This document shows, piece by piece, positions 37,535 through 58,800 of a DNA stretch of 64,000 nucleotides; the stretch's first letter is position 1; the number at the start of each line of letters is the position of its first letter. Source of the stretch: Puffinus mauretanicus (Eukaryota; Chordata; Aves; Procellariiformes; Procellariidae); the NCBI GenBank assembly GCA_023333565.1, contig JAJKFH010000948.1, positions 2,430,001-2,494,000 on the forward strand. The letters run 5' to 3'. The translations under genes and the position numbers were made by a program. The notes below the pieces were generated by a model, which was given only the letters and a program-made list of their open reading frames with translations, searched no databases and was not told where the DNA came from.

Positions 37535-37856
37535 GTTTGTAGAGTGGTCTGGGGAGGGAGGGAAATGCACCACCACAGAAGGTAAGCCAAGGGTTGACAT
37601 GGCATTGCCTGCAGGTGGCAATGCTGGTGGGAACCTTTACTCTGCTCCTGGGAGCAGGGAGGGCTCAGGAGCATGTCTGAAATTCTTGTACACCAATGCA
37701 CGCAGTATGAGAAACAAACAAGATGAACAGGAAGTCTTGGTCCATTCCCAGAGCTACGATATCATTGGTATTAGTGAGACTTGGTGGAATGAGTCCCATG
37801 GTTGGAGTGCTGGGACAGAGGGCTACAGGCTGTTCAGGAGGGTTAGGCAGGGCAGG

Positions 37857-38397
37857 TGAGGTTCTGGCTGGGACAGAGTTAACTTCCTTCCCAGTAGCTG
37901 GTGGGGGGGTGCTGTGTTTTGGGTTTAGTATGAGAGGAGCGTTGACAGCCCTTTGATGCTTTGGTTGTCACTGGGTGGTGATTGCATGGGGACTTTTCGG
38001 CCTCCCATGCTCTGCCAAGTGCAGGGGAAGCTTGGGGGCGGGGGGAGCATAACCGGGGCGGTTGACCCAGCTGGCCAATGGGGTATTCTATACCATGTGA
38101 CATCACGCTCAGTATAAAAACTAGGGGGGGGCTCTCCCCCCATTCGTGACACACGGTTGGCGAGTGGTGAGCAGTTGCATTGTGCATCGCCTGCTTTGTA
38201 TATTCTGTTATTGTTGTTGTTATCGTTGTTATTATTACTGTTCTACTTTGGTTTATTTCCATTATTAAACCGTTTTTATCTCAACCCGTGAGTTTTCCTA
38301 CTTGTGCCCTCCCGATTCTCTCCCCCATCCTACCGGAGCGGGGGGTGAGCAAATGGCTGTGTGGGGTTCAGTTGCTGGCTGGGGTTAAACCATGACA
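37857..38397 (+). mobile_element. Solo LTR (family 1) inserted in a CR1
   Basis: Same family as the LTR at 20957: the inner 5' motif TTCTGGCTGGGACAGAGTTAA, cut here by a few bases, and the ending GGTTAAACCATGACA are shared. It has agtataaaaac near 38112 as TATA box and attattaaac near 38262. CR1 endonuclease sequence resumes at once on both sides, proving insertion after the CR1. Target duplication is not clear (the left end of the LTR looks altered). Confidence 0.85.
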
Positions 38398-39479
38398 AGG
38401 AGTTGCACTGTATGTAAGGGAGAGGTTTGATTGTACAGCCCTTACAGTTCGTGATGATGTGGTTGAGAGCCTCTGGGTGAGGATTAAGGGATGGAAAACA
38501 AAGGAGATGTGGTAGTGGGTGTCTACTACCAATCGGCCAGCCTGGATATATGCACCGATGAGTTACTCTATAGGCAATTAGGAGAAATTTCTGGATTGGT
38601 AGCTCCTGTCCTTATGGGAGATTTCAAATTCCCAGACATCAGCTGGGAATATCACACAGCTGTGACGAGCAGGTCTTGGAAATTCTTGAAGTTTGTGGAA
38701 GATAACTTCTTGTCACAAGTACTCAGTGAGCCAGCTAGGAAAGATGCCCTCCTAGACTTGCTATTTGTGCATAGAGAAGGACTCATAGGAGATGTGATGG
38801 TGGGTGGCTGTCTTGATCATGAAAAGGTTGAGTTTAAAATTTTCAGTGTAATGACAAAAAAGGACAGCAGAGTTGCTACCCTGGACTTCAAGAGGCTGAG
38901 GGGTGACCTCATTGCTCTCTACAGCTTCCTCAGGAGGGGAAGTGGAGCGGGAGGTGCTGATCTCTTCTTCCTAGGATCCAGGTATAGGACACGTGGGAAT
39001 AGTTCAAAGCTGTGCCAGGGGAGGTTCAGACTGGACATTAGGAAGCATTTCTTTACCGAGAGGGTGGTCAAACACCGGAATAGGCTTCCTAGAGAGGTGG
39101 TCAATGCCCCAACCTGTCAGTGTTTAAGAAGCATTTGGACAATGCTCTTGATAACATACTTTAACTTTTGGCCAGCCCTGAATTGGTCAGGCAGTTGGAC
39201 TAGATGATCGTTGTAGGTCCCTTCCAACTGAAATATTCTATTCTATTTTACTAGCAGAACTCACCTGTGCTCTTTTCTCGCCACCTTTTTTTGCCGTGCC
39301 AAAGTGCTAGTAAAAGAAGTGCACTTAAAGAGAGTCTGTACGAATATACATTTACAAAGACAGATGTAGATACGAACGTGCATACAACCTAACCCGACTC
39401 TGCAATCCTCAGGGTGCCAACATGTGCTTATACATTTATATGTATATTGTGAGATCATCCTGAGAACTTGCAGCCTGGA

Positions 39480-40260
39480 GGCAGGAGGAGCGGCAGGAGA
39501 CCCACCGCGCTTGCAGCACATGAGGCGCGTCGCTCTCCCTCCCCTCCCGCTCTGCGTCCCTCACCGGTGCCCGCAGACCCCGCCGTGTCCCGCACCGCCA
39601 AACAGCCGTTTTCCGCGCCGCCGGGCCGGCCGCCCCGCAGGCCCGGCCGCCGCCGGAACCCCGACCCGCGGGCGCCGGCGGCTGCGCTCCCGCCCCGGGC
39701 GGCCGCGGCGGCGCGCAGGGAGTTAACCGCGCCCGGTGCTGCGGCCCCCGCCCGGGGCGGGGCGGTGCCCGCCCGCCGCAGGCGTGAGGCGGTTCGGCCG
39801 GCGCGGCCCGCAGCCCGTCCGGGTGCAGCGAGAGGCTCTCCGCGGTTCCCAACGGCCGTTCCCGCCGCCCCAGGTGAAAGCCGAGCCCCGCCAGCCGCCG
39901 CACGGGAGGTGCGGGGCCAGGCGCGGCGGCGCAAGGCGGGGACCCCCTGTAGCCCGCGGTCCGCTCTCGGCCGCCGGGCGGGTGCCCGCAGCGCCTCCCG
40001 GCAGCGGCAGCCCCGGTCGCCGGAACCCCTGCGGGGGGGTGGCGGCAGAAGCGTGGGTACCAGCGGGTGGGGAGGCGGGGGGCCGGGGGCAGCGCTCATC
40101 GTGGGCTGCGGGAAGGGCCGCGGGCGCAGCGGTCTCCTGGGATGGGTGTTTCGGCAGTGCCGCGGTCTCCGAGACTGGTGGGAGCCGTCTGCAGGCTCCT
40201 CGCTGCCGAGTCGAGGAGATCGTCTGGCAGGGATGGGCGTCGCGAGTGAGCCGTAATTGT
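39480..40260 (+). promoter_or_regulatory. CpG island, likely UPP1 promoter and first noncoding exon
   Basis: Dense CpG and very high GC against an AT-rich surround, with GC boxes (for example near 39757) and no clear TATA box. It lies about 2 kb upstream of the first UPP1 coding exon, which needs an upstream noncoding exon because it begins at an acceptor. A possible donor is at 39871-39873 (CAG then gtgaaa). Long open frames on both strands here (39468-40256 plus, 39455-40099 minus) are typical GC-island artefacts and show no recognisable domain. The link to UPP1 is by position only. Confidence 0.7.
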
Positions 40261-42187
40261 TTGTGCAGCCTCGAGAGGGAAAATCAGTTTTGCAATGACT
40301 TCAGTTTTTCTAATGATGGATCAACACCAAACTAAAGCTTTTTCTTAAAGGTACTATTAACTGAGGTTTTCCTTTAAAAAAAAAGGGAGGGGGAAATAAA
40401 TAGAGAGTAACGATAAGGGATTCTGCATGGTTTTAAAACATTGGTCAGAGGATTTGCACACACGTTAAAGTGGGCCATGCCATTTCTTGAGCTTGGTCCT
40501 GCTGTGAGCAGATTATTCTTGAACATCAGTTTTAACTTTGGCTGAGGAAGGCTGCTGAAACTTTTGACGTGGCTATAAAAATTTCTGTTTGTTTAGACAG
40601 TGTGAGAATATTGTGGCTTCATATTAATTGGCTGCCTGTCAGCTACTACCTGATTGCTCGAAGGGTCTGCCATGGGAAAACTGCTTTACAGTTGCTTTCT
40701 TCTATTCCTGCCAAGGCATCCCCTGTTGGGCGCTGTTGAGAGGGTATTCTGGACCTTTGGACTGTCAGAACTTTGTTCACAGTTTTTTGAAATACATCGT
40801 TACTTAAGGGATCAAGAACCGAGAACACTATTAAAAATCACGTGGTCGCTTATCATCTAGGTACATAAAAATCACTTTGCTGTTTCTTCTTCTTATCTTC
40901 TAATTCCTTCTTATTAGGACTAGGGGCATGGTAGTTTTCTTAGAAAAAATTATGCATTTTTCCCATAATGTACATGGTAGAATAGCAATACCCTGTAGTA
41001 ACTGGCTCTAATCATATGACCATAAGGATGCATAATTGATTCTAAATGCGACTTTTATACTTTATCTCCTTGAGCACAGATTCTAGTATACTTTTAGTAC
41101 ATCTAGTACATGTGGAGTTTATTCTATTTAATAAGGGTTAATATTTTAAATTAAGAAAACTAATCGTCCGTGTAAATTTTAATACATTTCCATTATTCAG
41201 TGGCTTTTCACAGGCAGACTTCAGGTTTATTTCATTTGGTTCTTCAGTTCTTCAAAATTCATGTGTTGTGTAATTCTATTGTAAGACTGATTTCTTTCTA
41301 TTTCCTTGCAGTATAATCCCGGGGTTTTTAAGGATTACAATCCTGTCTCTGTTATAACCTGTGTGCTCTCAGGCTCTTTGTAAGGAATCAAAACTTTGTG
41401 ATTCAATACTTCCTGTGAGGACATTCCCAGAAAGTACCAGCTTCGTCACGTAGCCTTAGTCACTTCTGAAAATAATAACAAATGAATCATTCTATAATTA
41501 TAATTCTGTCATCGTATCAGCACCAAAGTCTCAATGGTACATTTGCCTATTTGAATGTAAAGGAGAATGCAGAAAGGAAAATTTTTTTGGTATAGGTTAG
41601 GGTAATGGATTAGGAACGAAGATTTTCAAGATGGATGATAAACTAGAGTGCTGTGACTTTTTGGAGTCATGTTTTGTTTAGTCTTCCTCGCCCTTAGGCT
41701 GGGGCAGATAGAAATGCTCTTAAGGTCAGTAGGAGGAGTTTAATGAAGAGGATATTGAGTAAGGTGCTTCCTGGACTCGGGTGTCAGGCGTATGACAGTT
41801 AGAGATGAGCTTTGGAGACCTTCTGGAGCCAGAGGTGAAAGGGGGCTAAAGCTAGTTCAGCAGTCACTGTCGCTGTGGGAGGTATGGAAGAAAGAGGATT
41901 AGTTAGTTAGCTGTGAGACTGGCCCGTGAGCCGGATGTTGCTTGCACCACGGAATAGAAGTAATGCTGAGACGGGGGTTACGTTAGCAAGGGGTTAGTTT
42001 GGGCTTCAGTGGTTTGAAAGTGGTGATGCTTGGCCATAAACAATTGGAGATGCTCGTTTTGCTGCAGTTATAAAAGCTGTAGTGTGGCTGGATTATTTTG
42101 ATATTAACTATCACTGTTAATGATGCTAGCTTTACAGATGGGACTATTCTGATGCACTTATCTCTGATTTTTTTCATATAATTCTAG
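40261..42187 (+). other. Presumed first intron of UPP1
   Basis: AT-rich, no coding exon recognised. Lies between the CpG island and the acceptor of the first coding exon at 42188. Confidence 0.5.
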
Positions 42188-42199
42188 GTATAAGCATCC

Positions 42200-51188
<8,989 letters not shown>

Positions 51189-51715
51189 AATATCCATCTT
51201 TGTTTTATAGAAGCAGAAGGCTTTTGTACAGCTGAAGTCATGGTCACAACTTCGTTAAAAGTGCATTAAAAGTCTTTTGCCTCAGAATACCTTACAGCAT
51301 AGCATTCCGTATGTCTGTGGAAGTTAATCATTTACGTCACTGTGCTTTGGGAACTGGATGTGCTGAATGGACTTCAGTTAAGTTTCGCTTAGTTATGTGT
51401 TGCTGGATATAAGACTCACTTTTTTGTGAATTGGAAAATGGATCTGTTGTGAAGGACAAGCCTGCTATAATATATGAAAAAGCTTTATTTATCCCTGCTG
51501 TAAAAGAATAACTATGAAGAAAATCAAACTTTATTGCCAAGTACTTGCAAACCACCAAATTAAAATTAACTAAAGAATGCTAATCCCTTTCTCGCTGTTC
51601 TAAAAAATTATATAAATTATAATTCTTTGTTGCTTCACTTGTAAAGAAAACTTACAGTGAATGCAGTTTATTTTTTGCAAACTGTGACAAATAAACAATA
51701 CTATTTTCATATATT
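51189..51715 (+). other. UPP1: UPP1 3' untranslated region
   Basis: AT-rich sequence from the UPP1 stop to just past the AATAAA at 51690-51695. The exact cleavage site is inferred as about 15-25 bases after that hexamer. A weaker ATTAAA near 51265 could give a short form. Confidence 0.6.
51690..51695 (+). promoter_or_regulatory. UPP1 polyadenylation signal AATAAA
   Basis: Canonical hexamer about 500 bases after the UPP1 stop codon, followed by A/T-rich sequence. It is the first AATAAA downstream of the coding region that is well placed. Confidence 0.6.
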
Positions 51716-52804
51716 AAAATTCCATGAAATTGCAAAGTGTGGAACTGAATTTTCTAAGCATTAAGGACTTGACACTGAGCTGTTGAATATCTGTACTTCC
51801 TAGATATTGATCCAACAAGGTCATTCATATCCCATTTTAACTATACAATTGAATCAATACCTAGGAAACATTTATGCATTAAGTAATTTTGCATTGAAGA
51901 ACTTGAAATCTTTTGCTGAATCAAGGCTCCTGCTTACTGAAGAGGAACCAAAGGCATTCAGGAGATGCACAGCATGTTCACAGGACTGCGTTATGGTAGT
52001 TAATTTTTTTTTTTCTTTTTACTTTGTTTTTTTTTTAAATTGATTTTCATCTCCATGTCTTCAGTACATAACACTCACTGTTGCAATGGTTCCCAGTTCT
52101 TCTGAAGAGTTGGAGAATACCTATTGGCTGTACCTGCCATGAAAACCATTCCTGCAATTTTTTCCACTACCTTTGGCCTAGTGTTTGGTTTTTTTTTAAA
52201 ATCATACTCATTGCTGCTTTGCTGCTGTGGTTAGAATATAAATACATGGTCAGCTAAAGAAAAATGCATTTATCTCTTTTTTTTTTTTTCTACTGCAGTG
52301 GAATGTCCAGTCCTAGCAGGAGTCACAGGTCAAAAGGGTCTGAATAAACGCTCAGAACAGCTGTCACTGGTCCAGCTAAATGAGATTTTCTTTTTGAGGA
52401 CTGTAGTCTGCAACACACTGTTAACAAGCATAAGACTTAGATCTAAGAGGGAGTGTTGTAGTAGTAGGCACATTCACCAAGAGGTGGCAGAAACTGGAAG
52501 CAATATGATGAAAACATTAAAAAAGGAAGGGATGACTCTTGTGAACAGGAAACTGCCAATGAGGATTAGTGTCCCTAAATTTGATGAATTTTCAACTGGA
52601 GAACAGACAAAAAGATAAAAAATACTAGATTTTTTAAAATTTACTAATTTAGTCTTCCTTTAATTAAAAAAGAAAATCATTTTCTCGTTTATACTCAGGA
52701 TATACAATGAATGTAAGTTTTCAGAGAAAGCATTTTTTTTCCCTAAGCTTAAGGGAAGGAGGCAGGTGGGAATGGCCTCACATTTGTTTGAACTGTTCCT
52801 CCCT

Positions 52805-52841
<37 letters not shown>

Positions 52842-55800
52842 TGCTTATCTATGCCTGGTGCTTGCCTGGACATTGCACGAAACCCTGTGAGGTCCCTTGG
52901 GAAACATGCAACAGAGCACATCCTTGCTCTGCAACCTCCTGTTCCCAGAACAGTAGCAAGGAGACAAAAAGGAGATCACTTAAGAAGCAACGTACTGCAC
53001 TTTGAGCTGAAGAAAAGCTTATACCACATAGATCAGTATGGGTTTGGAGGAGACAGTTGTTTGCTGTTGTAAAAAGAAATACTTACTATGAATGACCTAA
53101 AGAGGAGAAAAAATACTGCATCAAGAAAACAAACACCTAATGCGGCTCTGTGAAGCTTTGGGGAAGATATTACTGCAGTTGTCCTGGAGGGATGAATCTG
53201 AAATGGTGGATTTGTCTTTTTAAAGGAAGGACAGCAAGAATCTGGAAACTGGTTAAAAAGAAAAAGTTCTTAAATCATTTAACGGTGTGAGCTGTCAACT
53301 GAAACTACAAAGCTTTTGTATTTACAGTCATATAAAGTAGGCATGCCTATTTTGATAACTAGTATGAAAACTCTTATGTGCTACATGCCGAAATATGACT
53401 TGCATTGTGGCCTGGCTGAGCTGGAGCTCAGGTTCAGCATTCATGGAGTGATGCAACTGTTCTATTAAATCAATACACAAGACTCTCGCAGAAACCCCTC
53501 CCTGGAAGACTTTAGCCATTCAGTTTTTGCCAATATGTCCTTTCTCCTTCCCACTGTTCCTTAGGACATTGTACTTTTCTTTCTGCTAAAATATTTTTCT
53601 TCTGTGCTTCCTAATAGATGGAATAAAGGGATGTATGACAACTTAAAATTAGAATTCAAAGGAGGCCAAGTATCCACCTGTTTCTACTGGTCACCATCCT
53701 GTAATGCTGTATTCCTAATGCAAGAGGGTGCTCTATAGACACATCTTACGTGCAATAAAATACTTTTCTTAGCTTCAGAGGAAACTTGCCAGAGTGTTAC
53801 CTTGCTAAGAACAATTGTATTTTCCCTTGTGACTGCAACTGGACAGCAAGATAAAGCAATGAGTCAGCTGTGTGCATCCGGCAGTGAATTTACCTTCCTG
53901 TAGGTTTTACAAAGACGTCCATAAAGAATTATAAAATATTTAACAGCCTTTTATATGCAAATCAATTATTTAATATTAGCCAGACACGTGCTTTCTGTAG
54001 AACATGAATCACGATTTGGAGTGGTGATATTTTTAAAAGCATATATGGTATTACGTATATATTTGATATTACATAGTGCAGTGTCTCCTGGTAGATCTAC
54101 AAATCCTGCAAACCCTGGAAACCTCAATTTCAAATCAAAGGCCTGCTTTTATTCTCTATGCCACCCTATACCTAGCAATACACTATGGAATCAGTTTACT
54201 CCAGAAATCAGAATAAAAGCAGGATAAAAGCAAAGAAGGAGGGTAGAAGATATGACTAGGGTGGAAGCCTGAAGAGAGAAAAGAGTGGTTTCTACCAATG
54301 GTTTGTTCTGTGATTCATGGTGTTCTTCTGGCCTATTCCTACCTTTTTGCTAAAGAAATGAGACCATAATGACCATAATGAAGATAGGCTAGAACGCATA
54401 TGTTTCACATTTGCAAGAGACTGAGAATGTGCAGTAACTTGATCAGTGACTTGAAGGAGTGGATTTTTATTTTTGGCATCTTGATATACTTCAGAGAAGG
54501 ATTTTCTTTAAAAGAAGGTATGGGAAATCCTGAAAAGGAACATTTTGGAATGACCTATTGCCAGAAGTGCTTAGAGTATAAATGTTTTTATCTGCCCTTT
54601 AAAAACCAAGCAAAATAATTCAGTCATTTCAGTATTTCTTGAAAATATACACATATACTACGCAAGATCTTCTTTTAAAATTCTTCCTGAGTCCTTGCAA
54701 AGGATTTTCAGTGCATTATGTAACAGAACTGGATTTTGTTCTCAAGTCTGATCTCAATATATTCCTAAATAAAATGTTTATACAGTTGAATCGGAGATGT
54801 GTTTCATTTCCATTGACAAGATAGGTGAAAGAAACTAAAGCGTGAATGTTTTTAGATTTGCCCATGAGCAGTCAGTTATGTTCTGAATGCAGTGCTCAGT
54901 AGTGCAAAGCAGCAAACTGAGCTTTGGGGATTGGATCTACGTGCAACAACTGAATACAAAAAAGCACAGTAGTGTGATTTGATGACACTATTACAGTTTG
55001 CTACAAGATGTTGAGGTTTGCTTTCCCTGAAAGTTTCTCAGTCTTTAAGTTGGAGTGACTTAAATACATGCTTTCTCTTTCTAAAATAATTACCATTTAA
55101 TATTATACTCCAGAGTATGAATTAAATTACAGTTAAAAAAAAGTCTTCTGCCTGAAGAGAAAGGAGGTCACGGAACAGAACAACATTAAATCTGAAACTC
55201 TATGGTACAACAGTAGAAGAAAGAGTAATGCTGACAGGGGCAATGCTTTTGCTCAGGCTACAAACAAAACGTAGCAGCAGAAAAAGACAGACAGAGACGG
55301 TTTTACACGACACAGAAACCTGATTCCAGATGCTTCTTGTTGGCGCTGAGCTTGTAACTGTGAGAAAATTTTCAGTTCGCTATCAGTCTGTCATATTGCA
55401 AGAATAAAATTCCTAGAGCTGCCCAGAAGCTCAAACAAACCACTGGCCTCCTTGTCAGATTGGGTCTGGTTTGTTTAATGTGTAGCTCCATCTTAATCAG
55501 CCCTATTATTTGATCTTGCCCACAACTAACATTTTTCATGGTATCTGAATATTGCACGGAGGAAGTGTCTCCCAGGAAAGATGCTACTAATTGATGTCAT
55601 CCTGCAGGCGCTTTGTCTGCAAAACAGGTCTGTGCCATGTAAATATCTACAAGTCGTACTCCTAATAATGTTAAAAGGAAAGCCTTGTGAATAAATAAAC
55701 CTTGTGAAAGAAATTGTGGGTGGTGATAGGAAAATATGCTAGTTTACCAGATTCCCAGCCATATTCTTACACGATTTGACTGCATTCCTGTGTACCAAAC

Positions 55801-58800
55801 AGTATTTTTGGCTCCTGGGCTTTAACCTATTTAACATATAAAACTATGTTTCTTTGAATGTGCTTGCCAACTTACTTTAATTAGCTTATATTAAAACTGT
55901 AGGCTAGACGTGGCGTGTTCATGGTATCATATTATTATAAAGCAGTCAAGTTTTAAAACCAGAGATGGATGCTGGCAGAAGGTTCTCTGCCTTTTCTGCC
56001 CCAATGGTTTTGGATATCTTGCATATTATAGGAGTAAACTTTTAAGTTAAAACCGAGACAAAGCCTGCTAAAGCTAAGCAGAAGCAGAAAAGCACAGGTC
56101 ACTGTCTTGTCCTCACTTGGAGACCCGATCCTGAGCATATTTTTTTTTCCATTCCAGAGGGAATGAGTGGAGCACATGATGAAATACACAACCTTCTGAT
56201 TTGCCCTGCAATATTCAAGATGTTGAATGATGACTACAGCCGCTCTGTTAAGGAGCCCTGAAAGCATTTAGTTTATTTAGCCTACCAGCAACTGTGCTGC
56301 GTTTGAACCTTTTTAAGCTCTTTGTACATGCAACTCCTAAACAAAGTTGCTGTTTAAGGCCGGTATTTGCACAGGATACTGCTTGACACTGTACTGATAA
56401 AACCTAGATCACTCAAAAGAGCTTCCAGGATGGCAGCAATATAGCTGACGTGTCTTTCCAAAAATGTTCAGAACTGATTTACTTTTCCTGCCTGTGTGCT
56501 TAATTTTTAATATTACTGTCTTTTTTGTGCCAAGCGTTTGTTGTGGGGGGAAGTGGGGGGCAGTTTGATTTCATATTTCTCATATTTCTATAACATTGCA
56601 AATAATACAATCAAGCTCATACATCCTGTTTCTTTTAAAATTACTTTTAGAAGTAATTTCCCAGAATGCCACTGCAGGGATTGTTCTTGGTTGAGTGTTT
56701 ATGAAGTACCTTTTACTTTCATAAATTTTGTTCTAGAAAAAACAAGTTACTACTGGAGAACACCAGACACCATACTACTGGAGAAAGAATTTCTTTCGGA
56801 AAGGACAATGATGTATGAAGGCAAGTGAAGTTAACAGAACTCTCTGGTAAAGGTGTTTGTCTATTGGGTGTCTTATATAGCAAAATGAGGAGTCAGTAGT
56901 TCATTAGTACTGAATATTAACTGCATACAAAATAGTTGTTTCCTGTATCCAGGAAAAGCTGTTTAGCATTAAAAAATAGAATGCAACATTTATGACTATG
57001 TAATTATATAGAGCATAATAATTACGCACATCACACAGTCGGATGAGCAGAGATTTTGCAGAATTACTTGTTCAAAATAATTTGGCAAATGGTTCATGTG
57101 AGCTGTTTTAGCTTACGTACTTACAGTCAGGAACTGACTTCTGTATCAGTTGCTTTGATAAATAACCGCTTGTAATTCATTATGCTGACTCATTAGCTTA
57201 TCATTTCCTACAAATCACACAGTATAGATTCTGCTCCCCAGCTTTCCAAAATGGCTGTGTGAACCCATACGTATATTCACCATATTAAATTATTGACAAA
57301 TATTTGTTTAAAAATGCATCCTTCAACTGTGCACAGAATTTTCATCTCAGCTATCTCAGAATCTCACCTTTGGTCCCAGTGAGCAAAATTACTGTACGCA
57401 CTCTGAAATATCAGGGATTTTAGCATTGCTTGACTGAAAGCAGAAACATCCCTTATGCAAATGCCAGCCAGCTGTGAAGAGGAGCTCCTTGGTGAGGCAC
57501 GTCCTTCCTTTTTGCTTGTTTGCCCAGCTACGCTTTGCCACCGTAGGGCATGCCAAGGGGAGCGCCCCGGAGCGGGGGGATGATGGGAGAGGTGAGACGT
57601 GGGGGACGTGCGGCTCTGCTGCACAGCACGGGGGCCGCTCTTCTGCGCTGGAGGAAGCAGAAAGATGGTAACGTGCTGGATGACCGCTGGAGGTGTGCAC
57701 TTTGCCGGTGCCACGACAACGGGGGGTGGAGTGGGAAATAGGGGCTAATGGAAGAACAGAAGGTGTGCTCAATAGACCCACCTTCATACATAACTTAATT
57801 AATCCTGCCTTAGAGATACAAAGATGCTTAACGTCATTCAGGTAAACACTGAACTACTTAGTTTTTTAGTACGTCCTGAGGACTTCCACATTTCCATTTA
57901 AAGCTAAATGATGACTTCAGTAATTTTTCAATCTCAGAACAAAGAAAATAAAAGGAAATCCCACCATATTTGAGGAGTAAAAGTGTTCAACTAGTCATAT
58001 TCTGCCATGACTGCATCTGTGATGTCTGCTTTGCTGGGAGGCGATTTTTACCACTATGTAAAAATTTATGAATTCGTGACACCTATATAATCTATTTTTT
58101 CTCTACTCCTTGAACCCATGGAAAATGTAAAAATTAAAACAGAAATTTGCACCATTTCAAATACAAAGATTTTAACAGATTAATCAGTCAGTTTAATATG
58201 AAGTGGAGAACTAAGCTTCACAACATGCTCTGGAGGGCAAAAACTGCTGCTGGGTGACCCAAATCCAAAGCTTGGGAGAAGGAAGCTCAGGCACGGGACA
58301 TAAGACAACAGCTGAACCTCATCCGATGGGAACTGGCAGAGCTCAGGCTGGACCTACAGATGCACAGTTGCCCATTGCAGAAGTATCAGACATTATTTTT
58401 TTAGATTGCTGCCTTAGCTCAAATCTAGTGGAAGTCGGATTCCTCACTGGTGACTTCTGTATCCAAAAAGTTTTTACATTTTTGGGAATTTTACTCTTAA
58501 TGTGGAAAAATAGCTGTGAATGTTAAGATGTCCCTTTCATTCAATAGTGATACATTTTGCAGAAATTTACTCAGCAATAGTGAGAAATAAAGAATATTTG
58601 TTCAGGCATCACACTGTCCTAATGCGTGTGTATGTGTGATTCATGATTCAGATCATAGGTGGTTTGAATCACCTTCTATAATGGCTGTGTTATGTGTCTC
58701 CATTGATCATGGAGATAACCTTTGGGGATCAGACTCTATCTTAGGCAATTTATTTCGGTTGAACAAAACATACGGAAAGTTTACTCCTCTGCTCAAGGTG

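Larger units (their letters stand above)
36100..39240 (+). mobile_element. CR1 LINE, plus strand, interrupted by two LTRs and internally deleted
   Basis: Three pieces of one CR1 lie in order: 36100-36253 (ORF1 end, reading GPDGIHLSQRGKRIFG), 37489-37856 (endonuclease start, LKFLYTNARSMRNKQ and IGISETWWNESHGWSAG) and 38398-39240 (rest of the endonuclease, VGVYYQSASLD and GDFKFPDISWEY, then the 3' terminal region FKRLRGDLIALYSFLRRG and the CR1 tail with repeated ATTCTAT). The reverse transcriptase is gone: at about 38870 the frame jumps from the end of the endonuclease block to the 3' region. The 717-base open frame 38491-39207 is this fusion, not a host gene. Confidence 0.92.

Noticed and set aside
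37852..38402. A clean target-site duplication around the LTR at 37857
   Set aside because: The left pentamer gcagg and the right pentamer aggag do not match, and the LTR's left end looks altered.
39455..40335. Long open frames on both strands of the second CpG island (up to 262 codons)
   Set aside because: Same GC-island artefact; overlapping frames on both strands and no recognisable protein.
52707..53072. 121-codon frame with a poly-Lys run
   Set aside because: The Lys run is the A29 homopolymer; nothing else supports coding.
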